From a virus: DNA of 52,763 nucleotides. The notes below the pieces were generated by a model. That model had not been told where the DNA came from, searched no databases, and saw only the letters and a list, made by a program, of their open reading frames with translations. Both the position numbers and the translations under genes were made by a program. Positions 31,373 to 37,341 of the stretch are shown piece by piece. Numbering within the stretch: position 1 is the first letter of the stretch; every line of letters begins with the position of its first letter. Location of the stretch: IMG/VR virus record IMGVR_UViG_3300025133_000147, positions 1 through 52,763 of that record; one strand, given 5' to 3'.

Positions 31373-32209
31373 TTAGTTAGTGATCACAGCGAAGTACTTC
31401 TTGCCTACGCCGTGGACGTTAATGACTGGCGAGCCAGCCATGCTCTTGTTCTTAGGGTTGCCATCGCATGCCCCGCAGGTATCGCAGTTCAAGCGCTTGT
31501 CTTGTTCTTCGCTGGCAGGGCAGGCGAACTCACCGCGCAGCATGTCGTCGTCCTCACCCTTGATACGGAAGGTGCGCCAGCCTAGCCCGCGTGCTTCCCA
31601 GTACTCAGCCTCAGTGTCAACGCTCGCCATGACGTAGGGCTTTAACTCAGGCGAGTTACGCCACTGGTGGGTGTAGCCTGTGCGCTTGGTGTCGTCCCAG
31701 CTTCCCACGTACATCTTCCATACAGACAGGGGGACTGCAGCAGGGTCGCCGTAGCTCCCGATACGCCGCATCCTGTCGCCCATTAGGTCGTGTGCCCCAG
31801 GGTAGTCATCGATGTGGGCGTAGCCGCCTCGATTGAAGCACTTCCACACGCTGGCAGGCGCATCCATCCTGACGTAGCAGCTACGCTTGGGGAGGGTCTT
31901 GCCCTTGGCTACGTCGAGAGACTGTGGCCTGTGCTTGCAGTCGCCACAGATTGACACGTCAGCACCTGTCTTCAGTGCCTCGCTTGGGTGCATGGATACG
32001 AACAAGATCCAGGTCTGTATCTCGTCGCCTGTCTTGTCGTTCGCCGTGCGGTTGGTCAGTCCAGTAGCAATCACCACGATCTCGACACCATCGAAGATAG
32101 AGGGTCCCCGCCAGAGGATGACCCCGTTGCGATTGTTCTTGGTGGTGGTCTTGGTGACACGGAAGCCAGCGCCCTCAAGCGCAGCCCGTGCTTGCAGTAA
32201 GTCGTACAT
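31373..32209 (-). CDS. Conserved phage protein with CGDC and CxxCxxC motifs (DUF7227-like)
   Basis: A 278-aa protein with GLTNRTANDKTGDEIQTWIL, KTGADVSICGDCKHR, then CYVRMDAPASVWKCFNRGGY and a C-terminal CDTCGACDG. This motif order belongs to a widespread phage family of unknown function, always with the CGDC-H-R and CYV-x(5-7)-VW blocks; I believe it is DUF7227 but cannot verify. Conserved cysteines suggest a metal site. It is the largest gene in this part of the early region and is flanked by both hairpin families. Confidence 0.65.
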   Translation of the reverse strand: MYDLLQARAALEGAGFRVTKTTTKNNRNGVILWRGPSIFDGVEIVVIATGLTNRTANDKTGDEIQTWILFVSMHPSEALKTGADVSICGDCKHRPQSLDVAKGKTLPKRSCYVRMDAPASVWKCFNRGGYAHIDDYPGAHDLMGDRMRRIGSYGDPAAVPLSVWKMYVGSWDDTKRTGYTHQWRNSPELKPYVMASVDTEAEYWEARGLGWRTFRIKGEDDDMLRGEFACPASEEQDKRLNCDTCGACDGNPKNKSMAGSPVINVHGVGKKYFAVITN

Positions 32210-32262
32210 GTTTTTCTCCTGCCGGATTAGCCCCCGGCTAGGCGTTAAGGTTGAGTTGGTTT

Positions 32263-32278
32263 TAACTTCTAAGAGTTA
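32263..32278. repeat. TAACTTCTAAGAGTTA leader element
   Basis: Same element as at 31,078, between the 32,284 stop codon and the 32,209 gene; its distance to the ribosome site (about 45 bases) is larger than usual. Confidence 0.75.
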
Positions 32279-32283
32279 CAGGG

Positions 32284-32487
32284 TTAGACGATGGTGCCGA
32301 TAATGATGCGAGGTGCCGCGACCTTCTCTTGAACGTGTGCCACACACACGTCGTCCTCGTTAGTCTCTCCGTCGCAGTAGTCCGCGACAGACTTTGCCGC
32401 CTCAATGGCTTGGTCTAATACTTCAGACGGGTCAGCGTCAGTGTGGATGATGAAGGTCACTTTGAAGGTGCAAGAAAAATCGTCCAT
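32284..32487 (-). CDS. Small early protein, unknown
   Basis: A 67-aa protein with a beta strand-helix-beta strand pattern (CTFKVTFIIHTDADPSEVLDQ, an acidic loop, then VAAPRIIIGTIV). It is the first gene after the strong minus-strand promoter at 32,532-32,560. The ferredoxin-like outline suggests a small binding protein. Confidence 0.6.
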   Translation of the reverse strand: MDDFSCTFKVTFIIHTDADPSEVLDQAIEAAKSVADYCDGETNEDDVCVAHVQEKVAAPRIIIGTIV

Positions 32488-32531
32488 GTCTTATCTCCTG
32501 TTAGTTGGTGGAGGTATGTCCACTGCTTACG

Positions 32532-32560
32532 AATATAGCACTATGCCATAGCCGTGTCAA
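32532..32560 (-). promoter_or_regulatory. Strong sigma-70-type promoter on the minus strand
   Basis: TTGACA, 17-base spacer, TATATT (minus strand), in a 114-bp gap between genes. Ten of twelve or more consensus bases match, making it the best promoter in the window. The start would lie about 40 bases before the 32,487 gene; host RNA polymerase is the likely reader because no phage polymerase is encoded. Confidence 0.8.
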
Positions 32561-32601
32561 GGTTTATTTTAAATTAATCTGAGAGGTCGTTTCGCTTTAA
32601 C

Positions 32602-32907
32602 TTAATCAAGGTAAAAGCCCATCGACCAGTTGTTCCGTGGCTCCGCCGTGAACCCGTGGTCCTTAGCTATGACGTAGAGTTTCTCGTGGTACTTACTCTC
32701 CCCACCTGAGATGTAGGCGTAGTCTCCAGAGCAAGATAGGATGTCGTAGCCCGCACCGTCGTAGTGCATCACCGCATCGGCGCTACCCGCCTTGTCACCA
32801 GTCCACACACCAGCATCATCTACGCACCACTCAAGCGGTGGGCCTGCTAGTTCAGCGAGGTAGGCTTCAAGTGCAGTCTTCAGTTTGTTGATCTTTGCTT
32901 TGCTCAT
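32602..32907 (-). CDS. Small early protein, unknown
   Basis: A 101-aa protein with a Lys-rich N-terminal helix (KINKLKTALEAYLAELAG) and a compact beta-rich C-terminal domain (YDILSCSGDYAYISGG). The strong promoter at 32,532-32,560 lies just beyond its stop, so it is transcribed from further upstream. No family recognised. Confidence 0.6.
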   Translation of the reverse strand: MSKAKINKLKTALEAYLAELAGPPLEWCVDDAGVWTGDKAGSADAVMHYDGAGYDILSCSGDYAYISGGESKYHEKLYVIAKDHGFTAEPRNNWSMGFYLD

Positions 32908-32936
32908 GTTCTTATTCTCCTGTGTTGGTTAGGTTT

Positions 32937-32952
32937 TAACTTCTAAGAGTTA
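32937..32952. repeat. TAACTTCTAAGAGTTA leader element
   Basis: Fused to the TTATTTATTC hairpin at 32,950; the only site carrying both families side by side, before the 32,907 gene. Confidence 0.75.
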
Positions 32953-32973
32953 TTTATTCGGCTGAATAAATAA
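32950..32973. repeat. TTATTTATTC leader hairpin, copy 2
   Basis: Identical 24-bp inverted repeat to the copy at 31,347 (10-bp stem, GGCT loop). Confidence 0.85.
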
Positions 32974-32976
32974 GGG

Positions 32977-33285
32977 TTAGCTGGTTTGGGTAGCGTTGAT
33001 CCACCTGACTGTGTCCGGCGTATCGACGCTCTCCATTCCGTCGTACTCGGTCAGCCGATACTTGGTGCCGGGGATCGTAGCCACGCAGAGTTCAGAGCAG
33101 GGACCGCCCGCTATCTCGTATCCCATAGTCTCGACAACGTGAACCAGTCGCGGGTCGTGTCGGTTCTCGTAGCGGAAGTCGTACACCTCCTCCTCTGTAC
33201 ACCCAGCGCGGAGCAGTGCCGCCTCAGCAAGGTCTGATAGGCCGAAGCCCCCGTAGCAGTTGTTGTAGATAATCTTTGTCGTCAT
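32977..33285 (-). CDS. Conserved small phage protein (NNCYGGFGLS type)
   Basis: A 102-aa protein beginning KIIYNNCYGGFGLSDLAEAAL, followed by RHDPRLVHVVETMG and IPGTKYRLTEYDGMESV. This N-terminal strand-Gly-rich turn-helix and the R-x-D-P-x-L-V-x-V-V-E block form a common phage early family of unknown function. It is preceded by AGGAG and followed by two hairpin elements. Confidence 0.7.
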   Translation of the reverse strand: MTTKIIYNNCYGGFGLSDLAEAALLRAGCTEEEVYDFRYENRHDPRLVHVVETMGYEIAGGPCSELCVATIPGTKYRLTEYDGMESVDTPDTVRWINATQTS

Positions 33286-33317
33286 GTTCTTATTCTCCTG
33301 TGTTGGTTAGTTAGGTT

Positions 33318-33335
33318 TTAACTTCTAGGGGTTAA
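33318..33335. repeat. TTAACTTCTAGGGGTTAA leader element
   Basis: Copy of the family with one base change (CTAG loop), between the 33,339 gene stop and the 33,285 gene ribosome site. Confidence 0.7.
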
Positions 33336-33338
33336 GGG

Positions 33339-33686
33339 TTATTGAGAGTCGATGTAGGCACGTCGAGCGTCGATAGCAGAGCACCTCCATTCAAGCTGAC
33401 CAATGAGAGGGTAGAGCCCGAGGCCCCTCTTCTTCAGTTGTCGCCCGAGAATCTGAGCACCCCTCCCGTAGTCTCCGTTCTCAATCCAACGGATGCGATC
33501 AGCCACTAGCTCAGGTCGGAGGTGTAGGTCTAGAGAGAATTCGTCTTTGCGTTCAGCCCTGATATCGGCGGGTGCGTGTGAGAGGGCGGCGAGTTCTCGA
33601 TTGGTCGCGGCGAGTTCTTGCCTGTCGTATTCTTCTATGGTCGCGGCGAGATCTCGCCTGTCGCATTCTTCTTCGCTGTAGGTCAT
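33339..33686 (-). CDS. Conserved small phage protein with internal repeats
   Basis: A 115-aa protein. The N-terminal 36 residues hold short repeats (RRDLAATIEEYDRQELAAT), encoded by DNA repeats that look like slippage products. The C-terminal part LVADRIRWIENGDYGRGAQ followed by a helix is a motif common in phage early proteins of unknown function. Ribosome site AGGAG. Confidence 0.65.
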   Translation of the reverse strand: MTYSEEECDRRDLAATIEEYDRQELAATNRELAALSHAPADIRAERKDEFSLDLHLRPELVADRIRWIENGDYGRGAQILGRQLKKRGLGLYPLIGQLEWRCSAIDARRAYIDSQ

Positions 33687-33707
33687 GTCGTGTTCTCCTG
33701 TTGGGGT

Positions 33708-33725
33708 TTAACTTCTAAGGGTTAA
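33708..33725. repeat. TTAACTTCTAAGGGTTAA leader element
   Basis: Exact copy, overlapping the end of the 33,708 gene and lying before the 33,686 gene ribosome site. Confidence 0.75.
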
Positions 33726-33902
33726 GGGTGTGGCTTCTCTAAGCTCATCCGCGAGGTCTGCACACTGCTTAGAGAAGAAACTGACAGCGGTCATGAGTGC
33801 GTCAGTGGGTACGCCATCGTCGGCACAACTAGGCAACTCCGAGAGATTGTCCGCTAGCTCAGTAAGCTTTACAGCAACGGTGTTTAGTTCGGCTTCAGTC
33901 AT
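33708..33902 (-). CDS. Small helical protein, unknown
   Basis: A 64-aa acidic protein made of two helices (LNTVAVKLTELADNLSEL and SFFSKQCADLADELREA) joined by a Pro/Gly turn. Its stop codon lies within the hairpin element that precedes the next gene, so stop and leader hairpin are physically merged. Function unknown. Confidence 0.55.
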   Translation of the reverse strand: MTEAELNTVAVKLTELADNLSELPSCADDGVPTDALMTAVSFFSKQCADLADELREATPLTLRS

Positions 33903-33906
33903 GTTC

Positions 33907-34038
33907 TTAGCTCCTGTTCAATCGTCGGTAGGTGAGGTAGGTCTGGCGAGCGAGCGTTACAGCTTGCGCGTTAGGTGCGGAAGGGTCCGTCCGGAATGCT
34001 GCTCGCGCAGCGCGGTAGGTGGCGAGTAAGTCAGCCAT
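33907..34038 (-). CDS. 43-aa basic microprotein
   Basis: A small gene with CAGGAG, six bases, ATG. The product is Arg/Ala-rich (ADLLATYRAARAAFRTDP, then ARQTYLTYRRLNRS). Such a small helical basic peptide could bind nucleic acid or a host enzyme. The upstream leader carries the TTTTAAAAG hairpin. Confidence 0.6.
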   Translation of the reverse strand: MADLLATYRAARAAFRTDPSAPNAQAVTLARQTYLTYRRLNRS

Positions 34039-34064
34039 GATTTCTCCTGAGTTGTTGTGGGTTG

Positions 34065-34086
34065 TTTTAAAAGTGGTCTTTTAAAA
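34065..34086. repeat. TTTTAAAAG leader hairpin, copy 2
   Basis: Identical 22-bp inverted repeat to 27,459, about 15 bases 5' of the ribosome site of the 34,038 gene. Confidence 0.8.
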
Positions 34087-34148
34087 GTAGGTAGCAGCAA
34101 CACGCTGCATCGCAGACACGGGGGGAGCCCGTGCCTGCTAGCAGAGCG

Positions 34149-34451
34149 CTACTTCACGTTAGAGAATCGACCGTGGTAGGCACTACGGCAACGAGTACAC
34201 AGATAGCCCAGCGTGGTGTAGGGGTACGAAACATCGGTAGATGCGCAGGCGTCACACTCATCGACCGATTCGTCGTCGTCGTCGCACTGGTCGATGTCCT
34301 CCTTGAGTAGGGCGTTTAGCTTCGCCCTATTGCCAGACTTAGCCTGATCTAGAAGGGCCTCAAGTTCCTGCCGATTAGCGATTGTGGGGGATGCGAGGTA
34401 GACGGATAGATGCAGGTGGGCGAGTAGGGTTCTATCTTCGGGACTGTTCAT
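34149..34451 (-). CDS. Zinc-ribbon early protein
   Basis: A 100-aa protein with a helical N-terminal half (LLAHLHLSVYLASP, then RQELEALLDQAKSG) and an acidic linker leading to CDAC...CTRC, a zinc ribbon at about 68-89 with a 16-residue spacer. AGGAG leader. One of at least ten Cys-pair proteins in this region. Confidence 0.6.
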   Translation of the reverse strand: MNSPEDRTLLAHLHLSVYLASPTIANRQELEALLDQAKSGNRAKLNALLKEDIDQCDDDDESVDECDACASTDVSYPYTTLGYLCTRCRSAYHGRFSNVK

Positions 34452-34470
34452 GCTGATTTCTCCTGTGGTT

Positions 34471-34488
34471 TTAACTTCTAAGGGTTAA
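34471..34488. repeat. TTAACTTCTAAGGGTTAA leader element
   Basis: Exact copy directly 5' of the ribosome site of the 34,451 gene; the following bases repeat the right arm (GGGTTAAGTGG). Confidence 0.75.
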
Positions 34489-34500
34489 GGGTTAAGTGGC

Positions 34501-34683
34501 TTAGATGTAGCCGAGAATGAGGAGCCACGACTGCTGGCCGTGCTCGCAGTCTCCGTCCGGCTCAGTCTCGCAGCCATCGGGACACTCGCAGACGCCGTCA
34601 AAGGTCCAGTCTTTAAGCTGCTCGATAGTGGGGACGGGGTACTTGACTCCGTCGATCTCGATTGTTTCGGTCTTGCTTGTCAT
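34501..34683 (-). CDS. Small acidic cysteine protein, unknown
   Basis: A 60-aa protein with IEIDGVKYPVPTIEQL, then CECPDGCETEPDGDC, a cluster of four cysteines that may bind one metal ion, and a hydrophobic end (WLLILGYI). Preceded by the TTATTTATT hairpin and AGGAG. Confidence 0.55.
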   Translation of the reverse strand: MTSKTETIEIDGVKYPVPTIEQLKDWTFDGVCECPDGCETEPDGDCEHGQQSWLLILGYI

Positions 34684-34699
34684 GATGATTTCTCCTGAG

Positions 34700-34723
34700 T
34701 TATTTATTTATCGGAATAAATAA
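34700..34723. repeat. TTATTTATT leader hairpin, copy 3
   Basis: Nine-bp stem TTATTTATT with AATAAATAA around TATCGG, three bases 5' of CAGGAG of the 34,683 gene. Identical to the copy at 34,993. Confidence 0.8.
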
Positions 34724-34733
34724 GAGTGAAAGG

Positions 34734-34979
34734 TTATCGACTAGCTACGGACAGGTTGAGGCTCGCGATAGCACCGAGTGCTTTTGTGTGCCACGACATG
34801 CCCTCATCTACGGGGGACACGGGCCAACGAGTCTCGATGCGCCCGGTGGAGGGGAAGTAGTTCCCGCATCGAAGGGACACGCGCTGGCCTTCGTACATCC
34901 AACGGCCAGACTCGTCAGCGGTGACGAGGTAGCAGTCTGCGGTACGCGGGCAAGTAAAGAGGGCAAGGGGACGGTTCAT
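34734..34979 (-). CDS. Small beta-rich early protein, unknown
   Basis: An 81-aa protein with DCYLVTADESGRWMYEGQRV and RCGNYFPSTGRIETRW, a small beta-barrel-like pattern, ending in a short helix. AGGAGAAATC leader identical to neighbouring genes. No family recognised. Confidence 0.55.
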   Translation of the reverse strand: MNRPLALFTCPRTADCYLVTADESGRWMYEGQRVSLRCGNYFPSTGRIETRWPVSPVDEGMSWHTKALGAIASLNLSVASR

Positions 34980-34992
34980 GATTTCTCCTGAG

Positions 34993-35016
34993 TTATTTAT
35001 TTATCGGAATAAATAA
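34993..35016. repeat. TTATTTATT leader hairpin, copy 4
   Basis: Same 24-bp inverted repeat as at 34,700, directly 5' of the 34,979 gene leader. Confidence 0.8.
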
Positions 35017-35091
35017 GGGGTGGTGCTCAAGCGAGCAGGGGGTGTACCCCCGTCAGCCGCCCCCCGCAGGGGACGACTGCCCGGCTCCTTC

Positions 35092-35970
35092 CTAGCTGGC
35101 GCGCAGCTTGCGGACTTCGCTCTTGACTTCGGCGGTCACTTCGTCGCAGCGAGCCTCTACCATCCCTAGGATGATGCGCTCAAGCTCCGCGACTGACGGA
35201 GCGCCTAGGATGTTCATGACCTTTTGACGAGCCTCGTTAGTTCCGAAGTCGAGGGTAGCCTTGCTCCCGCCCTTGCTCTCCTCGTCGCTGTCCTCGCCCT
35301 TAGCTGCCCGCGTCAGGGCGACCGAGATGTTAGACGAGCCCGTCGCGAGTGCCTCAAACGCTGCGAGCTTGCTGTCAAGGTAGGAGATGTTTGACGCTGC
35401 TCCACCGATAGGACGGACACTCGCGACGCCACGCTCCCACACGACGACAGGCTCAAAGCCTAGCAAGGACAGAGCGATGCTGACCTTGCCACGCTTGACG
35501 CCATAGGTTTGGAATTGCGTGTGGCCCTTCGTCTTCAGGTGCTCAACTTGCGTCTTGCTCAGGCCCTTCCCGTGCTGAGCTGCGACTACGGCACAACCGA
35601 TAGCGACTTGAAACACGGCACCCTCGTGGTCACATGAGAATCCTTCAGGAATCTCTAGCAGCCAGATAGGCAGACCATTCTCGTCCTCCTCGCGGCCGAG
35701 TGTGGTCTTGACGCGGGCAAGGCCATCGGTGGGATTCTCCTTACTCCACACGGACTGGCCAGGACCAAAGGTCACGTGAGCGGTGGGCGACACAGAGAAA
35801 GACTCTCGGAACGTGGGAGTCTTGCGTAGACGGTTCAGGAACATCGCAGCCGTCTCCTCTAGACGGGTCACTCGCTTGCCGCGGTTCGCCTTTTGAGTGC
35901 TGGCCTCAAAAGAGGAGTAGGCGGTCTTCTTGATTCCGGTCGTCTTGTTCTTGTTGGTGTTGGTAGGCAT
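35092..35970 (-). CDS. First minus-strand early protein, unknown function
   Basis: A 292-aa protein, the promoter-proximal gene of the minus-strand region. Lys/Thr-rich N-terminal tail (TNKNKTTGIKKTAYSSF), a central beta-rich domain (HVTFGPGQSVWSKENP, then WLLEIPEGFSCDHEGAVFQV) and an Ala/Gly-rich C-terminus ending in a charged helix (RCDEVTAEVKSEVRKLRAS). No catalytic motif is clear. Being first after the control region, it may be the earliest and most expressed product, possibly a DNA-binding protein. Confidence 0.6.
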   Translation of the reverse strand: MPTNTNKNKTTGIKKTAYSSFEASTQKANRGKRVTRLEETAAMFLNRLRKTPTFRESFSVSPTAHVTFGPGQSVWSKENPTDGLARVKTTLGREEDENGLPIWLLEIPEGFSCDHEGAVFQVAIGCAVVAAQHGKGLSKTQVEHLKTKGHTQFQTYGVKRGKVSIALSLLGFEPVVVWERGVASVRPIGGAASNISYLDSKLAAFEALATGSSNISVALTRAAKGEDSDEESKGGSKATLDFGTNEARQKVMNILGAPSVAELERIILGMVEARCDEVTAEVKSEVRKLRAS

Positions 35971-35986
35971 GTTTTCTATCTCCTAG

Positions 35987-36010
35987 TTATTTATTCCGTA
36001 AAATAAATAA
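35987..36010. repeat. TTATTTATT leader hairpin, copy 5
   Basis: Nine-bp stem TTATTTATT with AATAAATAA around CCGTAA, abutting the ribosome site of the 35,970 gene. Same stem as 34,700 with a different loop, which supports selection for the stem. Confidence 0.75.
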
Positions 36011-36047
36011 GGTTTGTTTGTTGGCTCATGGCCGTGTCAACGTCGTG

Positions 36048-36076
36048 TTGACCTCAGAATTGTTGCACATTACCAT
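36048..36076 (+). promoter_or_regulatory. Candidate sigma-70-type promoter, plus strand
   Basis: TTGACC, 17 bases, TACCAT. Its -35 is one arm of an inverted repeat (GTCAAC-GTCGT-GTTGAC at 36,036-36,052) whose other arm carries a minus-strand TTGACA, so a repressor could control both directions. The minus-strand box has no convincing -10. Confidence 0.35.
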
Positions 36077-36087
36077 TGCATATGCAT

Positions 36088-36105
36088 CGGGCATAAAACT
36101 GCCCG
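36088..36105. repeat. Six-bp GC hairpin
   Basis: CGGGCA and TGCCCG around TAAAAC, 16 bases before the first sigma-54-like site. Confidence 0.55.
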
Positions 36106-36121
36106 GTTGTAATTGATAAAC

Positions 36122-36137
36122 TGGCATAGCTCTTGCA
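36122..36137 (+). promoter_or_regulatory. Sigma-54-like promoter sequence 1
   Basis: TGGCATAGCTCTTGCA matches the -24/-12 consensus (TGGCACG-N4-TTGCW) at all key positions: GG and GC are ten bases apart. The surrounding ATTGAT and GCAAGGG are repeated at copy 2. It points toward the plus-strand replication genes. Confidence 0.5.
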
Positions 36138-36244
36138 AGGGAGAAATCATGGGCTAGGGCCCGAACCACCAAAAGACGACACGGGATAGGCGCTTATAGG
36201 AGACGCGCGTGGGAGAGGTCGTATCCTTCATAGGTAGTACGCGT

Positions 36245-36284
36245 GTTCGGTAGTTGTTGGGTGGTGTTCGGTATACGTTCGGTA
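36245..36284. repeat. Iteron group 1: three GTTCGGTA
   Basis: Exact GTTCGGTA at 245, 266 and 277, spaced 21 and 11 bases, so all lie on one helix face. Likely binding sites for an initiator or regulator. Confidence 0.65.
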
Positions 36285-36517
36285 ATACCCCTACTTTACA
36301 TATTCTTGACAGTGCAATGTGGCATGCAATGTGCATAACAGCGTTGCACGACCTCTGTAAGTACCTGAAATCATTAAGGAAAAAGCTAAAATCGATCCTA
36401 GTCGATTCTAGGGGTCCTAGGTCCAATGCAAGGGCAGAATGCAAGGAACGGCCTCTCAGGGCCCTTCTCGACGATTTAGCATTACCTTAGCAATGATTAA
36501 CATTAGATTGATTATTC

Positions 36518-36533
36518 TGGCATGGCGCTTGCA
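36518..36533 (+). promoter_or_regulatory. Sigma-54-like promoter sequence 2
   Basis: TGGCATGGCGCTTGCA fits the sigma-54 consensus even better (only C to T at one position). It lies 396 bp from copy 1 in the same orientation, with matching flanks (ATTGAT upstream, AGGG downstream). Confidence 0.5.
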
Positions 36534-36569
36534 AGGGCAATTTTCAGGCCGATACCGGGGCTGAGGGCT

Positions 36570-36640
36570 GTAGACGAGTGACTACAGCGGAGCGTTCGGT
36601 AGTCGTTCGGTAGTGGGTGTATTCGTAGTCGATTGACTAC
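36570..36640. repeat. Pair of 16-bp palindromic sites flanking iterons
   Basis: GTAGACGAGTGACTAC at 570 and GTAGTCGATTGACTAC at 625 agree at 14 of 16 bases; the second is a perfect 6-bp inverted repeat. They are 55 bp apart and enclose iteron group 2. Likely dimer-binding operators. Confidence 0.65.
36594..36612. repeat. Iteron group 2: two GTTCGGTA
   Basis: Exact GTTCGGTA at 594 and 605, 11 bases apart, repeating the spacing of group 1. Confidence 0.65.
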
Positions 36641-36679
36641 ACTAGGTGACCCGTATCGAGGCAGACGCGAGAGGTCGAA

Positions 36680-36719
36680 CCCACCCCCCAGGGGGGGTCG
36701 TGGGCTGTATATATATTTA
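36680..36719. other. GC hairpin followed by AT-rich tract
   Basis: CCCAC plus a C6 tract faces a G7 tract plus GTGGG (680-704), followed directly by TATATATATTTAT (707-719). Could serve as a DNA-unwinding element next to the iterons or as a promoter -10 area. Confidence 0.45.
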
Positions 36720-36868
36720 TGCCAGATAAGCACCCACGGATACTGTGTCATCACATAGGCCAGGTAAGCATGGGCAGTGACTATGTCAGCTTATTAACTG
36801 CGTAGTTACTGTGACAGCGTGTAATGAATGCTAGGTTCGTCTACAGTTGGTGAAGAGGAGACACATTG

Positions 36869-37072
36869 ATGACTAGTGATGCTGCTGAGAGCCCTGTGAA
36901 TGCCTATAGGTTCGCTTTGACTGCTGTGAGCCTAGGCAGGACACCTGATGAGGCCTTCCAGGCTCTTCTAGACGCCTTAGAGGCTGATGCTAGAGAAGCT
37001 ATTGATGAAGAGGTGTCTTATGCAGAGTTTGACTACTTCACGATGGAGACTTTAGAGACTCCTGAGGGATAG
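36869..37072 (+). CDS. Small acidic early protein, unknown
   Basis: 67 aa from the ATG at 36,869 with GAGGAG eight bases upstream. It is acidic and helical (ALTAVSLGRTPDEAFQALLDALEADAREAI) and is the first plus-strand gene downstream of the control region, with a 470-bp gap after it. A regulator of the control region is possible, but no HTH is visible. Confidence 0.55.
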   Translation: MTSDAAESPVNAYRFALTAVSLGRTPDEAFQALLDALEADAREAIDEEVSYAEFDYFTMETLETPEG

Positions 37073-37162
37073 GCTCTCTAAGAGGCTGGTATCACTAGGG
37101 AATTCCAAACTTAAAAAGGTCTCCCCCCTGCACCCCCCTCTAAAACTCTGTTCTTTTATTAA

Positions 37163-37251
37163 AGTAGTAACTAGTAAGACTAGTACTACTAGTAACTATT
37201 ACTACTAGTACTACTGACTAGTACTACTGACTATTACTACTAGTACTAGTT
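37163..37251. repeat. AGT/ACT triplet array
   Basis: An 89-bp stretch made almost only of AGT, ACT, TAC and TAT triplets, including repeated ACTAGTACTACT blocks and several self-complementary segments, able to fold into alternating hairpins. A shorter array of the same alphabet is at 28,882. Confidence 0.75.
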
Positions 37252-37257
37252 AAGCTT

Positions 37258-37334
37258 CCCCTCCCAGACGCGCCCTCTAGTGTGAAGAGTAGAGAGAGTT
37301 GTGTCAATAGGGGGAGGGAGAGGTTTTTCTTTTT
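37258..37334 (+). terminator. Candidate terminator with T tract
   Basis: CCCTCCC (258-264) can pair with GGGAGGG (313-319), with a smaller CTCTA/TAGAG hairpin in the loop, followed by TTTTTCTTTTT. It would stop transcription coming from the 36,869 gene. The long loop lowers confidence. Confidence 0.45.
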
Positions 37335-37341
37335 GTCTATG

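Larger units (their letters stand above)
35971..36868. other. Divergent control region and candidate replication origin
   Basis: About 900 bp without a credible gene between the minus-strand early genes and the plus-strand replication genes. It contains two sigma-54-like sites, two groups of GTTCGGTA iterons, a pair of 16-bp palindromes, a GC-rich hairpin followed by TATATATATTTAT, and TTGACA boxes on both strands. Iterons plus an AT-rich tract next to a helicase operon are typical of origins. Confidence 0.6.

Noticed and set aside
36306-36334. Sigma-70 promoter from TTGACA at 36,306
   Set aside because: The -35 is perfect but no acceptable -10 lies 16-18 bases downstream (ATGTGC at 17).
36154-36444. 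Minus-strand frame of 96 codons in the control region
   Set aside because: It runs through the iterons, has no ribosome site and an unconvincing composition (many rare aromatics and Cys without pattern).
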